Assembly (NCBI GenBank): GCA_028095005.1
Contig: CM051463.1
Coordinates: 80,395,002 to 80,459,001, forward strand
Reading direction: 5' to 3'
DNA from: Rhynchospora pubera
Taxonomy: Eukaryota > Streptophyta > Magnoliopsida > Poales > Cyperaceae
DNA: 64,000 nt
The position numbers and the translations under genes were made by a program. The notes beneath the pieces were generated by a model. It made no database searches, was not told the DNA's origin, and was given only the letters and a program-made list of their open reading frames with translations. Every line of letters starts with the position of its first letter. Position 1 is the first letter of the stretch. Below are positions 46,591 through 58,136 of the stretch, one piece after another.

Positions 46591-46885
46591 CAGAGGTGTC
46601 AAACGTTGAAACGGAAGACAGAACAGACCTGTTCTGCTTCCGTTCCGTTTTAGTCGACGGAACAGAATTGTTTCCGTTTAACGTTCCGTTTCGTCAAACG
46701 TAACAAAATTTCATTCCGTTTAACGTTCCGTCCTTTATTTACCATTAATTTCAGCGGAATTTCGTTTTCCGTTTCAAAAACCGTTTATAAATTTCAGTTC
46801 CGTTTTCTTTTCGTCTTCAGAAACGAAACTGAAATCTCTTCCATTTAATGTTCCGTTTGGACGGAACGGAATTTTGACGGCTCTA
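46591..46885. mobile_element. hAT-type miniature element with ACGGAAC repeats
   Basis: 295 bp with ends CAGAGGTGTCAAACG and TTTTGACGGCTCTA. The 8-bp duplication has one mismatch (CTTGTGGG 46583-46590, CTTGTGAG 46886-46893). The interior is full of TTCCGTTT/AAACGGAA units. Confidence 0.75.
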
Positions 46886-46893
46886 CTTGTGAG

Positions 46894-47932
46894 CCATTTT
46901 ATCTTTACTTTCTAGAAAAAAATTAACTTTTTGCACATATGTACCGTTGCTTGGTGTCTTCAATGGCATGCACAGAGTTTTAATATTTTAGGTCTCTCTG
47001 CTTTGGTTATTCTATATACAAATGGGTAGGTGCATGAACCCTAATTAACATTCCTTTCAAAGTTAGAATGTTTCCAAACACAAGTCATGCTGTTTAAACA
47101 AACAACCAAAAAAAAAAAAAAAGGAAATTCCCTCTCTAGAATTTAAGAACGTAGCAGAGGGTATATATGGTCCTGTTTCCAATATTTTTTAATTGAGTTT
47201 ATTTTTTTTAATATATTGAAATGCCAAGAATTTAATGGAGTTCAATTACTCGGTATGATATTTTGGAGTCCTTTATCAATTTTTGGAAGTACATAAGTAA
47301 TAATCCTCAAAGTTCAACCAATTCCATTTTAACTGAAGAGTAAGCTACTGTGTATAGGGCTGTCAAAAGTGGACGAAACACACGGAATAGGCTGTTTTGT
47401 TTGCCGTTCCGTTAAGGAATACAATATAAGATTTTATTTCTTTAACCGTTCTGTTTTGAAACGGTATAAAATATCATTTCGTTATTCATTCTACTTTAGA
47501 ATTTACATATGAAACAATTTGAAAAGTGACAAAACGGTTCGAAACGGTATGATTCTTTGTTTCATTTGCTCTTTCGTAATTAAAACAAAATTAAAACTGG
47601 TGTCGTTATTCTTTCCGTTTCGCTTAACCGAAACGGCATCACGTTTTTTTTTTTTCTGTGTAGATCACGTGGATACGAATATTTGATTTGCATTTTATTT
47701 ATCTTTTTACCAGTTTACTGTCAAAAGTTAAAACCAATCTATATTAGTTAAGGTTAGTTAAATGCTTTGATGTTTTAATTGAAACGTTGGAAACAGGGGC
47801 AAAAAAATAGGCAAGTGTGATCATGAAATTAATAAACTAATCGAGTCCAACTGTGTAATCCTCATTAAGAAATACATGTTTTAATGTTAATATATTTCTG
47901 ATTTTTCCCTCCGATGGATATAATTATGTTTA
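46894..47932. other. Intergenic, includes a partial hAT-type element
   Basis: AT-rich with simple repeats. The partial element at 47355-47654 is described separately. No gene seen. Confidence 0.4.
47355..47654. mobile_element. Possible hAT-type element with a degraded 3' end
   Basis: Starts TAGGGCTGTCAAAAG after ACTGTGTA (47347-47354), and CTGTGTA recurs at 47656-47662. The interior has CCGTTCCGTT and AAACGGTA-type repeats. The right TIR is not visible and a poly-T run takes its place. Confidence 0.45.
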
Positions 47933-48521
47933 TAGGGCTGTCAATGAAACCCGTTTACCCGTTTATCCAACCCGTACCGTACCGTATAAGACGGGTATGG
48001 GTAAAGTTTTATTTTCGTTAAGTAAACGGGTACGGGTACGGGTAAGGAAATTTTTTCGTTAATTTAATGGGTATGGGTACGGGTAAAAGCTATTTCGTAC
48101 CGTTTTCATAACGGGTAATTGCCACAATTAAAAAGATATAATTACATGATACATATGGCATCTTATATTGCATGATTGGTAAAAAAATATTGCTAGATTT
48201 TATTTAAGATTTATAATTATTTCCATTCAGTGTACTAAAAAATAAAAAAAGCATAAACCTAAAATATTCGCCACCATTGTTGCACTTTATTAATATACTT
48301 ATTGATATAATTTATTTATACAGAGTGTACAAATTTTATTATATTTATATTCATTTTTTACCGTTACCGTATCCGTACCGTTAATTCTTAACGGGTACGG
48401 GTAAAGTACGGGTAAAGCTATTTTTAACGGGTACGGGTAGGGTACGGGTAAAGAAAATTTTAACGGGTATGGTAATGAAAATACCTTCTACCGTACCGTA
48501 CCGTACCCATTGACAGCCCTA
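47933..48521. mobile_element. hAT-type element with ACGGGTA repeats
   Basis: 589 bp with perfect inverted ends TAGGGCTGTCAATG and CATTGACAGCCCTA. Perfect 8-bp duplication TATGTTTA (47925-47932 and 48522-48529). ACGGGTACGGGTA arrays fill both subterminal zones, and the middle is AT-rich. No coding. Confidence 0.9.
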
Positions 48522-48529
48522 TATGTTTA

Positions 48530-49197
48530 TGGCATTATATACGTTGGCCGTTTCTTTTCTATTTTTGTCATATAATTAATTAGCAATCGTCCGTAAGCAG
48601 AGAAGGTTAGGACCCTAATGAATCAAAATAATTTATAGAATTTTTCACTACAATTATTATTTTTTTATTTACAAATACAAATATTTTTGTTGCCCCCTTC
48701 TCTGTCATAACATTAAACTTTCACTAATTACCTATTAAAAAAATTCATAACAGTAAACTTCACTAAATATATAATAGCTATTAGTTTTGCATTCCCTCCA
48801 AACCTAACTTTTTGGATTGAACCCTGATTACATGTGCAGATACTGATATCAACTGACAGTGACAGGAATTCTAAAGCGCTTACGAAATAGTTATAACTAT
48901 AGATACAATTTATTTTACATTAGAAGTTTTCCGTTCAGTGTGCCTTAAGCATTAGATAATTCTAGAAATGGTGATTTCGGTTATTTTGGTAAAATAATAA
49001 AGCATCCAATCAACAAGTCTCACAGAAATTAATAGAAGTAGATTGCATACGTCAAAGCATCTCATTAAGATCTAGAACAAAGAAGTCCTACATTAATTCC
49101 TTCCATCAAAATCATATATCTTTAGAGCTCCATAAATTCCTCTTAAGTGCATTTATCTCCCACAAATCTCTTCTAAAGCTAAATAAAATTCCAGTCA
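48530..49197. other. Upstream region of the second ATL gene
   Basis: AT-rich, no frame seen. A hAT-type element ends 668 bp before the start codon. No core promoter is assigned. Confidence 0.4.
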
Positions 49198-49734
49198 ATG
49201 CCACCTCCTGGGATCTACTTGAGGTCTCTAGCAACCAGCTGTGGAGGCAACAGAAAGTGCAGCATGTTTTGCCTAATTCTACCTCCTCTTCTTTCCTTCC
49301 TCATCCTGCTATACTTCTGCGCCGGCATCATGTGGGTCGTCTTTTTCGTTCTCCTGTCAGCAATTGCTTTTCTTATTTTGTATATTTACAGTCTAATGGA
49401 ACAGTCCAGGAGGTCGAGCCTGATTTCGAGCACGACTAACATCGTCATAGATACGGGGTTAGGTGCCAGTGAAATAGCGACTCTGCCGACTTTCAAGTAC
49501 GCAAGAGATAACAACAATGGTGATTCTGATAGTGGTGAGAGCGACAGCAACAGATGGGCGCAGTGCGCAATTTGCCTCGGCATATTGCAAACAGGGGAGA
49601 TTGTGAAGCGAATACCAGATTGTAGACATTTTTTCCACATTGAGTGCATTGACAAATGGTTGAGATTGCATTCAACCTGCCCGATGTGTCGTTCGGCTGT
49701 CGCATCATCACCTCCTTTGAGACCTTCTGTCTGA
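49198..49734 (+). CDS. ATL-type RING-H2 protein, 178 aa, intronless
   Basis: Same design as the gene at 44316: a hydrophobic region at about residues 24-65, a GLD-like motif reduced to GLG at 87-89 (TGLGASEIATLP), and RING-H2 ligands C123, C126, C142, H144, H147, C150, C161, C164 with IDKWL and CPMC. A likely membrane-anchored E3 ubiquitin ligase. It is probably a tandem duplicate; the RING is well kept while the N terminus and linker have diverged. No introns or breaks. Confidence 0.92.
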   Translation: MPPPGIYLRSLATSCGGNRKCSMFCLILPPLLSFLILLYFCAGIMWVVFFVLLSAIAFLILYIYSLMEQSRRSSLISSTTNIVIDTGLGASEIATLPTFKYARDNNNGDSDSGESDSNRWAQCAICLGILQTGEIVKRIPDCRHFFHIECIDKWLRLHSTCPMCRSAVASSPPLRPSV

Positions 49735-50271
49735 CCTTTGATTAGTTGACTCTATTTGTATTATTGTATATGTTTCTACGGTGGCGATTGCTTGCTTAAT
49801 TGCAAATTATGAAACCTTTTGTACATATATCACTCTCCTTTTCAGAATCCTATCTTCCTTTTTTTTTTAAGATGAACAGACTAGGTTCGTTCCTTTGTTC
49901 TGAAAGAAACTATATAGAAAAATTGTAAATTAAGTTTCATTTTATTTTTATTTTTATTTTTATTTTTATTTATTATTATTATTATTATATTTTTTATTTT
50001 TTTTGTATAACTAACTGCTCTACGGAAAGGGACTGAACCAAAAAGCAGGGCTCAAGGCAAAAATGTATCCATGTTGTGCCGCTAATATTTATCTTTTGGG
50101 ATTAGGCAGAATGCTTTGATTTATTTTATGTGTGTGTGTTTTTTTTTTTCGACGTTATCAAGATTATTCGAGGCAAACAATAGGTATTAGTAAAAAACAT
50201 CATTATTTTTAAATAAGAATTCATTCTTCTTTCCACGCCAATTTTTTTTGTTCTTTCGTTTACGTAAATAT
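49735..50271. other. Downstream flank of the second ATL gene
   Basis: AT-rich, with a TTTTA/TTA simple repeat at about 49942-49990. Nothing else recognised. Confidence 0.45.
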
Positions 50272-50300
50272 CTCTATCTCTACTATATTAAAAGCACCAA
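50272..50300 (+). mobile_element. Possible Helitron 5' end
   Basis: TCTCTACTATATTAAAAGCA resembles the TC-starting 5' end of plant Helitrons. The sequence behind it is a mosaic of gene scraps, which fits. I could not find a matching 3' end (hairpin plus CTRR), so this remains a candidate. Confidence 0.4.
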
Positions 50301-50792
50301 TGGAAGAATGTAACATCTCAGGATACAACCTTCATCTGAACAATCTGCACCGTAGATTATTTGACATGCGGACTAAAATTTTATTTTCGGATTTGATATG
50401 CGCACTAGATTTTATCTCCGAAGGAGGAGATATTTAACTCTTCATTTAGAGCGTTGGATTGGAAAGAGCGTTCGTTTCGTTTGATCGCGCACTGTTCGAT
50501 TCTCCGCTAAAACAAAGACTTTTAAAACTGTTGCGTTTCGCAGCCCCCTCTTATTCTTGCTACATCCGACCTTTCACTATATCTCTTTCTTTCCTTTTCT
50601 CTCACACGCAACGCAGATCGGCGCGATCTCTCCGATGATTTTGAAATTCGAATTTAAAGAAGAGAGAGTGGTAGCGACTAGCAAGAGCGATCGAGTGCGA
50701 GGCGAATGGCTGTGACTCTGACCATCTTTACACCCTTGACACTGCTGGCGTAGTGGATTCTGCAACCTTGCTACTTCTCATCCAATATAGCC

Positions 50793-53510
50793 ATGGCGAA
50801 CGTCGACTCGCAGCGCGAATTTCTCTTTCTCATTCGCGACTTTAATTATAAATCCCACGGAGGTACCTAATTATTACCCCTACCTTAATTAATTAGATCC
50901 ATTTACTTCTCTTCATTTCTTCATTCCTTTTTACATCGTAGGGTTTCTGATCTGAAGAAGCGCATGCTCGATCTCATATCTCACCTCCAATCTGCCAACT
51001 TTGATCTAGCGCATATAGAAGAGGTGAGGGAGAAGGCGGGGCTGAAGTTTTTGTTTGCGATCAGGACTGCATAATATCCCCTATTGGTAAGTACTGATTT
51101 CTCTCATTTATATCTTTCTTTTCTCTTTCATTTCCCCTCACCACACTCCATTAATTTTCTCAATTTTGTCTTTTATTTCGTTGAAACAAATAAAGATTGA
51201 GGACATCTCTCTCTCACTAAATTGTTTGAATTGAATTCTATTATAATCTCCTTTTTTTTTTTGGCAATACCTCTTACTTCTTTTAATTTTTTTTTTCGTT
51301 GATTCATCTATGGGTCTGTATATTTTCTCTAATAGAACAAAGTGACTCCATTTATTATTTCTTAATTTCTTGATTTGTTACTACTAATTTCTTTTTATCT
51401 TCAATTTCTCCTTAATAGTCTAAGTCCGAAGGAAGGTTCTGGAGAGCAAGTTGCTATTGTGAGTATCATCCAACTTATTATTTATTTCAGGTTTTAATCA
51501 CTCATTACTATTATAATATTTGTTATTTGAGTTTTTATAATTTGTGGTTAGTACTGTTTCTAATTTTTCCTGTTGAGTTGTACTAAGTGCCAAACTTGGA
51601 TTTGTCATATTTCACATGTAAATTGCATGAAAATTGAGGCCATAGCCAGTAAGACTCATATTTCTTTTCATATAGTTGTTTTCCCCTCTTTTTAATTATA
51701 GGACTGACGCAAAGAGACATGTCATTTGTATATGTTGGAACTAGCATAGGTAGAATATTAAATAAGCTTAATAGGCGACTTGCTGAATTTTTTATCAGAT
51801 ATCTTCCTAGCCTCAATCACTAAAGCTTAATACTAATAGTGCTGATTTTTTTTTACCAGAAAATTTTCCTGCCTAAATTGTTGTCATCAGAGAGAATACT
51901 GAAGGAGAATATTCTGGATTGGAGCATGAGGTTTTCCCAACGGGTTGTTGAGAGCCTAAAGGTACTTCGCTTACCATTTATTCATTTATGAGAATTTTTA
52001 CATTTTGATGATGGTAATCCATTCTTCCACAACTGAATCAAAATTTGCAGGTGATAACAAAATTCTGCTCTGACTGTCTTGACCGTGATTTTGGGTACTC
52101 TTTTTGGACTCTAACTTCCTATACTAGCTGAATTGGTAATTTTTTGTTGCTTATTATGTCAGTGTTTTTTTTTTGCATAAATATAATGGTCAAGGTATTA
52201 CAATCATCTATAATTGTCATCTACTTATCTATATATTTGTGCTTCTTGTAGGAGGGTCCTACATCTGTGCCACAGAAGTACAGAAGGAAGCTACACTGGG
52301 GTACTTTTTATTTTGAATAATTAAAATTGTTTTATATCCACTATCATGTTTATAGAAATGCTCATAACGTTCTTTGTTTGCTTTGTATCTTCAACAATGC
52401 TTTGCAGGGCCCTAATCCACTTTCATGTAAGAAGAAAAGGTCGAAAATCAAACTCCAGATGTTCAAAATCAAAATAAGGTGAGTTTATGTTACCTTAAAT
52501 GCTATATTGTTTGTCTTGGTATTTGATTTCACAAGTTATGCCCCTTTAAAGGAAAATTTGAAATTTACTCAATTAGTCCTTCTGGTTGTTACCGTCTATT
52601 ATTATCTATCTCTCTCTTATACAGCCATTTGTGTTGGCTTTTACTTTTTCTGTGTTTAATATGTTGTTCATTAGTTGCATTTTCTTTTTTACTTTTCTTT
52701 CATTAAAAAATATTCAGAGTGCTGTAATACAAGCAAGACCAATTCAGCATTCAAATGATAAACTATTTATTGTTTTGGTGACGAAATTGAGTCAGTGTAT
52801 TTTGCAATCTAATTACTTTTGTGTAGTTTTGTGTACCCCTTTTATACACGTTGCTGTTTTAACTAATCAAGAATCGTTATTACTTTGTTCTGATATGGCG
52901 TAAATTTTGGTTCCATCGGTATTCATGCTGATTTCTAGACTGGAGGCATCTTCATGGTGTTGATATTTCGCGGCAAGACTTTGAAAATGTAATAAAAGAA
53001 TAAAGAATAAAGGTGCATTTGTTGTGTTATTTTATATTTGTGTGCTAAATTTTTGGTTCATTAACATTTGAAGCGCCAAATAATGTGAAATATCTATCTT
53101 CATTAATAACGTTATTTGTTTCCTTAGCTGCAAGGATTTGATGTCATGGATCCAACTGTTCTATCAGTGGCACCCGAGAAATGTCTCAAGCTTTGTGCAT
53201 AAAGGCGAGAGAGAGCAAACAATTCACCGTGTTTGGTATTTATCGACGCTGTTGGGACGCAAAGAGGGATGGGAATTGGAGGCTGGAATGATGAGAGAGA
53301 GAGCAGGCATTAATTTTGTCTGAGTACACCAACATATTTCAAGAGAAAATTTGAATGTCGTACCAGATCTAGGGTACCATCTAGCACCAGCAGCAGAGGA
53401 GCATGCCCATGTGGCGAACCAATACTTGTGTGAATGTTTAGCTACACGAATGGATGTATTGGAGGGAACCAATCTCAAGGGTTTGAAGGGTCAGGTTTGT
53501 TTTCAATGGT
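50793..53510 (+). pseudogene. Mosaic of decayed or captured exons
   Basis: Several short coding-like pieces with splice-site-like borders occur on the plus strand. They are: 50793-50862 (MANVDSQREFLFLIRDF...); about 50945-51074 (SDLKKRMLDLISHLQSANFD...); 51860-51960 (KIFLPKLLSSERILKENILD..., donor after ESLK); 52051-52095; 52253-52300; 52409-52480; about 53131-53200 (LQGFDVMDPTVLSVAPEKCL); and 53354-53495 (VPDLGYHLAPAAEEHAHVAN). The frames do not join cleanly and stops intervene. The first two pieces look like the N-terminal part of a plant coiled-coil protein; the others are not recognised. Capture by a Helitron or decay of a single gene are both possible. Confidence 0.45.
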
Positions 53511-53608
53511 TACTGGTTGCTGCACATTTGAAGAAGTATATTTCATATCTAATTATTTTTAGAATACATCTTGGAAAAACTTGTATAATAATTGTACCTC
53601 ATTTTTAG

Positions 53609-54021
53609 CCCCCAAATTTGACTCACCAGTGAGTGAATCGCCAACATTATTCTGATGTAAATTATTATACATAGGTTGTAATTTAGCATAGGCTGTGATA
53701 GTCAACGAGTACAACGAAATATAGTGTTACATTAGGGACAAAAACATACAAAGGATCTAATTGCCTTCATCTTTAGCATCTTGATTATGTTTTGATTATT
53801 AAATATTTTGATTACTATCACATGTTAAATTTTGTCCACACATTGAGTGGGCATTGCTGCTAGTTAAAAAAAAATACAACGTAAACTACATAATAAAATA
53901 TATATACATTTCTGATGTCATTTTTGAAGTCGTTCAAATTAATGTGCAATTTGAAGCGTTCTTTGAGTTATAAAACTACCTAATCAGGAAAAACATAACT
54001 AAATCTTTGTGAGTTGTAACA

Positions 54022-54074
<53 letters not shown>

Positions 54075-54360
54075 CGTGATATTCTATTAAAGAAATCAAA
54101 ATCAGTTGGGCACTTGGGCTGAAGTCTCAGTGGAATCAAATAATTCGAGAAATAACACGAGCTCAGGAACAAATTTTGGGCCTAGACAATAGATCACCGT
54201 TTCACACGTTATTAAAAGCGGTCCATAAAGTTTCCTTTCTTCGTTTTATATGATCTGTATAAAAACTTTTATCCGAAATTTTATAAAATAATACTAAAAT
54301 AATATAATCCATTAAAATTAATATCAATATAATAAGTTTAATATAAATAGTATCACGAGA
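53609..54360. other. Intergenic with TA microsatellite
   Basis: AT-rich, with a (TA)n run at 54024-54072. No gene seen. Confidence 0.45.
54024..54072. repeat. (TA)n microsatellite
   Basis: About 24 TA dinucleotides without interruption. Confidence 0.95.
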
Positions 54361-54370
54361 TCGAAATCCT

Positions 54371-54431
54371 GGATTCCGATCTAAGCTTTGATCGGATTCT
54401 GGGATTCCGATCTAAGCTTAGATCGGAATCC
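54371..54431. repeat. Palindrome pair centred on AAGCTT
   Basis: 54402-54431 is a perfect 30-nt palindrome (GGATTCCGATCTAAG and its reverse complement). An imperfect copy lies 31 nt before it (54371-54399). It could form a strong hairpin. It resembles the palindrome at 26102-26133. Confidence 0.85.
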
Positions 54432-54480
54432 AAGACTCCGAACAGTGCTGTAACAGAATTTTTGTCGTTTTTAATGATTT

Positions 54481-54662
54481 TATTGTACTTCTATTATAAA
54501 CATTAATTAAATATATAAAATTTTAATATTAAATTAATATATTATAAAATATTAGTAATATATTTTGAAGATAAAATATTAAATTAATATATTTTATTGT
54601 ACTTCTATTTTAAACATTAATTAAATATATAAAATTTTAATATTAAATTAATATATTATAAA
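54481..54662. repeat. Two-copy direct repeat, period 114 bp
   Basis: Units of about 68 bp at 54481-54548 and 54595-54662 (TATTGTACTTCTATT...) are nearly identical. Strongly AT-rich. Confidence 0.8.
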
Positions 54663-55375
54663 AAAAAATTCGTTTGTCTAGAACCGGATTTTTGATATTT
54701 TGAAGAATGTTAATATAATATAATTCTATATTATGAATAATATTTTAATATTTAAAGTTTTGATATTAATTTTATATGGATGGTTTAATTTTTAATATTA
54801 AAAATTTTCAATTATGTTAAATGTTGTACATAATAAGTACATAATACTTTATGTAATAATTTATTTATGGCAATAATTATAATATTAACTTATAATTAAA
54901 TATTAGATTTATTTCATTTAATTCATAATATAAAAATACAGGAATTATAAGTGTCATCGGCAAATATACCATCCCAGCCATCGGTAAATACAAAGTGAAC
55001 ATATACCGTAAATAAGCTGAACATATAGACGATCTAAGTGAACACTTACATACTTATTTTTATAGAACTTATTTGTTTGTATGTGTTCACTTTGTTTTAT
55101 GTATATGTTCACCATTAGAAGAAGAATTGAATTTTGTAACCATAATATAAATTACCACACTAAAATAAAAGAAAGGGAAAAATACATGAAAATCATAATA
55201 TAATTTAGCACACTAAAATAATAAAAAAGGAAAAATGTACATAAAAAACCATAATATAAATGAACACACTGAATTTAGTTTGGTACTTAAAAACAAAGTA
55301 ATAAATATACTTAGAGATCTTGATCATCTACGTGTTGCAGAATTTCATCTCATCAGGGTTGATCTTCTTCCGCAT
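54663..55375. other. AT-rich intergenic
   Basis: Very AT-rich, no gene seen. The segment next to the coding fragment at 55376 may be its untranslated region. Confidence 0.4.
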
Positions 55376-55763
55376 TCATTTCTTGTTGATTACTGGCACC
55401 ATGGTTGTCGGCGAATTGAGCGGCCTCGTTCTAGAAAGCGGCATCAGGTTGTTGTTCATTACTGGCACCGTGGTTTTCAGCGAGTTGAGCTGCTTCGTTC
55501 CAAAAAGCCTCATCATGTTCTTGTTGATTATTCGCAGCCGGGTTGTCTGCGAATTGAGCGGCTTCGTTCCAGAAAGCTGCCTCGGCTTCTTGTTGCTTAA
55601 TCTCAGCCATTCTAGCTACTGCAATTTTACGTTGTTCATCTCTCTTCTTGATCTTTATTAGGCTCTCCTTAATTTTTTTTCCAATTTTTTCTTGTTGCAA
55701 CCTCCGGCTCTCTTCGACGGCCTTTTCTTCCATTCTTCTCCTTTCGAACCATTGTTCTTTCAC
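55376..55763 (-). pseudogene. Decayed coding fragment with a 23-residue repeat
   Basis: The minus-strand frame from 55763 to 55431 is rich in Glu, Lys, Arg and Gln (coiled-coil-like). It runs into units of 69 bp encoding EAAFWNEAAQFADN...QQE. Three units lie at about 55376-55585. In the last unit the Trp codon has become TAG, which ends the frame although the repeat continues. Charged Glu/Lys/Gln-rich tails like this occur in plant transposon-associated proteins. The family is not certain. Confidence 0.55.
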
Positions 55764-55799
55764 TCTGAATCTCTTTAGAATTTCATCCCTCTCTTCTTG

Positions 55800-56276
55800 T
55801 TTAGGAAAATTGGTCCGCCAATTAACAGGTCAGTATTTTTGTTAGAATTTTTGAGAGCGTATTTCATATTTTTCTAGCGCCAAACTTTTCGAATCCAGAC
55901 CTGTTTTTTCAGTTCAAAGTGTGACTATCTTGGTCCTTTGTCATTTTTGTTTTGAACAAATGGTACGCCTAAAACTTTTGAAATTTAAGTTTAGGAAAAT
56001 TGGTCCACCAATTAACAGGTCAGTATTTTTGTTAGAATTTTTGAGAGCGTATTTCATATTTTTATAGCGCCAAACTTTTCGAATCCAGACCTATTTTTTC
56101 AGTTCAAAGTGTGACTATCTTGGTCCTTTGTCATTTTGGTTTTCAACAAATGGTACGCCTAAAAATTTTGAAATTTAAGTTTAGGAAAATTGGTCCGCCA
56201 ATTAACAGCTCAGTATTTTTGTTAGAATTTTTGAGAGCGTATTTCATATTTTTCTAGCGCCAAACTTTTCGAATCC
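55800..56276. repeat. Tandem array, period 190 bp, 2.5 copies
   Basis: Units start TTTAGGAAAATTGGTCC at 55800, 55990 and 56180. Copies 1 and 2 differ at only a few positions; the third stops after about 95 bp. Units may be satellite-like or a duplicated intron. They sit between two decayed coding fragments on the minus strand. Confidence 0.88.
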
Positions 56277-56492
56277 AACGGTTTATAGTTACGTGTTTCG
56301 TACTTAGGTGTGATTGCGCCAAACTTCATATTTTTCAAAGCGTTTATCGTACTTAGGTGTTTCGTACTCGTTGTGATTGGTCCTAATAAGTTTTTAGTTA
56401 TTATAAAATACAAATAAATATAGAAGTCATAAATATAGAACTCATAAATATATAAGTCATACATAAGTAAATAAAATATAAAATACAAATAA

Positions 56493-56826
56493 ATCCTAAA
56501 TATGTCCAGTACGGGGGATCCACCTCCCCTCACTAGGGGACCAAATATACGGAGGACCTGGCGGCTGATGGGGGTCTCGTCCGCGAGCAAGTCCGGCAGG
56601 TGGTGGACGAGGAGCCATCTGAGGAGTGGAATGACGAGGCAGTGCACTAGAAGAAGAGGCTCCGCCATATGTCTGACCAAATGGACCATAGCTCTAACCG
56701 AAATGAGATGGATGAACTGGAGATGTGTACGGCTCGTCCAAATGTACTCCAATGGATGACAAAAAAGCGTCACCCGGACTCAACATAGGCTCGCCCTGAG
56801 AATATGGTGGTGGTCTAGGTGGATAC
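56493..56826 (-). pseudogene. Proline-rich decayed coding fragment
   Basis: The minus strand encodes YPPRPPPYSQGEPM near 56820, then, after a stop, SYGPFGQTYGGASSSS and PRPPPAGLARGRDPHQPPGPP. Low-complexity, no known domain. Because it lies close to the coiled-coil fragment on the same strand, it could be the start of the same old gene. A Ty3/Gypsy LTR begins right next to it. Confidence 0.45.
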
Positions 56827-57636
56827 TGTTGTTTGACCCTAAAATTTCGCGATTGGAGACATAGACCGATTCACGAGAAGTTTGAGAAAGTAATGAAAAA
56901 TAGCAAATGGACCCCAAAAATTATGGAAAAATACCAAAAAATTCAGGAGATGATAAAGAAAATTATGGTGTTTTTAGAATGATCAAATGAGCTACAGAGA
57001 TCCTATTTTATGCAAAGAAGCCCATAATTTTGGAGAAATTAAATAAAATAGGTGGAGGGGTCTTTTAAGAAAATTCTTGGTTCCATCAGATTCTACACGT
57101 TTTTATGAGGCTGTGTATTAAATTTCATGAAAAAAAATTCAATTGGGAGGCGGTCCAAACAATTAATTTGGTCTCAGCAGTATGCAAATTAATTGAATTT
57201 GCGAGTAAATGGAGAAAACCAGTTAACAAGAAAATGGAGAAGAGGCTGTGAGCGTTCAATTTTTCCCTCTTATACAGAGCAGCTTAGCTGCACCCTTCAT
57301 TCCATACACCGCGACCAGTAAACTGAAGGGACCATGCGCGGCTCACAGAGACCAGGTACACGCGAAATGAAGGAAAGATGTCGCTGGGCATTTGTTTTCA
57401 ATCAAACTTGACCCCTTCACAAGCTGGAGACGAGTAGATACGGAGCTCAAAGAACAAAGGAGAAATGCAAAGCGTCAGACCCATTGAACATGTTATGGTA
57501 CACCATACACCAAGCACACCCAGAAACAAGAAAGAAGAAAGGGGCATCTCCCAACTGAAAGTGGTCGGGACGAGTTTGTTACGATTAACCGCCGGGCCAG
57601 GGAGTTCCCAACGGAGAGAAAGCAAAGCAGGAGGCC

Positions 57637-57645
57637 TATAAATAG
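57637..57645 (+). promoter_or_regulatory. TATA box in the Gypsy LTR
   Basis: TATAAATAG in the context CCTATAAATAGAGG, a textbook plant core promoter. Transcription would start around 57665-57675, followed by a CA-rich leader (ACACACCCACACAC). Confidence 0.7.
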
Positions 57646-58136
57646 AGGCCAGAAGCGAAGAGAAAGAGGAGAGCTCCACCAGGCGAAATCCAGATCTGAG
57701 ATTACACACCCACACACTACACACACACTAGGATAGGATAGAGAGAGAGGTGAAGCATTTGATCGAATAGGTTAGAGGCATAGTCAGAAAAGAGAAATTG
57801 GGAGCGATTGAAGCTTCTCAAAGCAATTGTTATCAAGGTGAGGTGAAAGAATAAAGGTAAGAGGCGAATTGTATCTCGAAATCGGTGTTTTGATTGAAAT
57901 TGAAGCATTTGGATGAAGTTTGATTGAATTTCGAGTTCTTGATTTGGTAGCATATTGCTTGTGCTAAGAATCTTCTCTTTTCTTTCTCTGATTTGGTGTT
58001 AGAAATCGTACTTCTTGATTGATACTTTCAGTTCTTGATTTGATCTGTAGGTTAGTAGTTAAGAATTTAGGTATTACATTCTTGATTGAGTCGTTTCGAT
58101 TTGTTCTTTTCCCTTTTGGTTCCCTTGGTTAGATCC

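Noticed and set aside
47355..47654. Full hAT element here
   Set aside because: Only the left end and an imperfect flanking match are visible, so it is listed as a partial candidate rather than a complete element.
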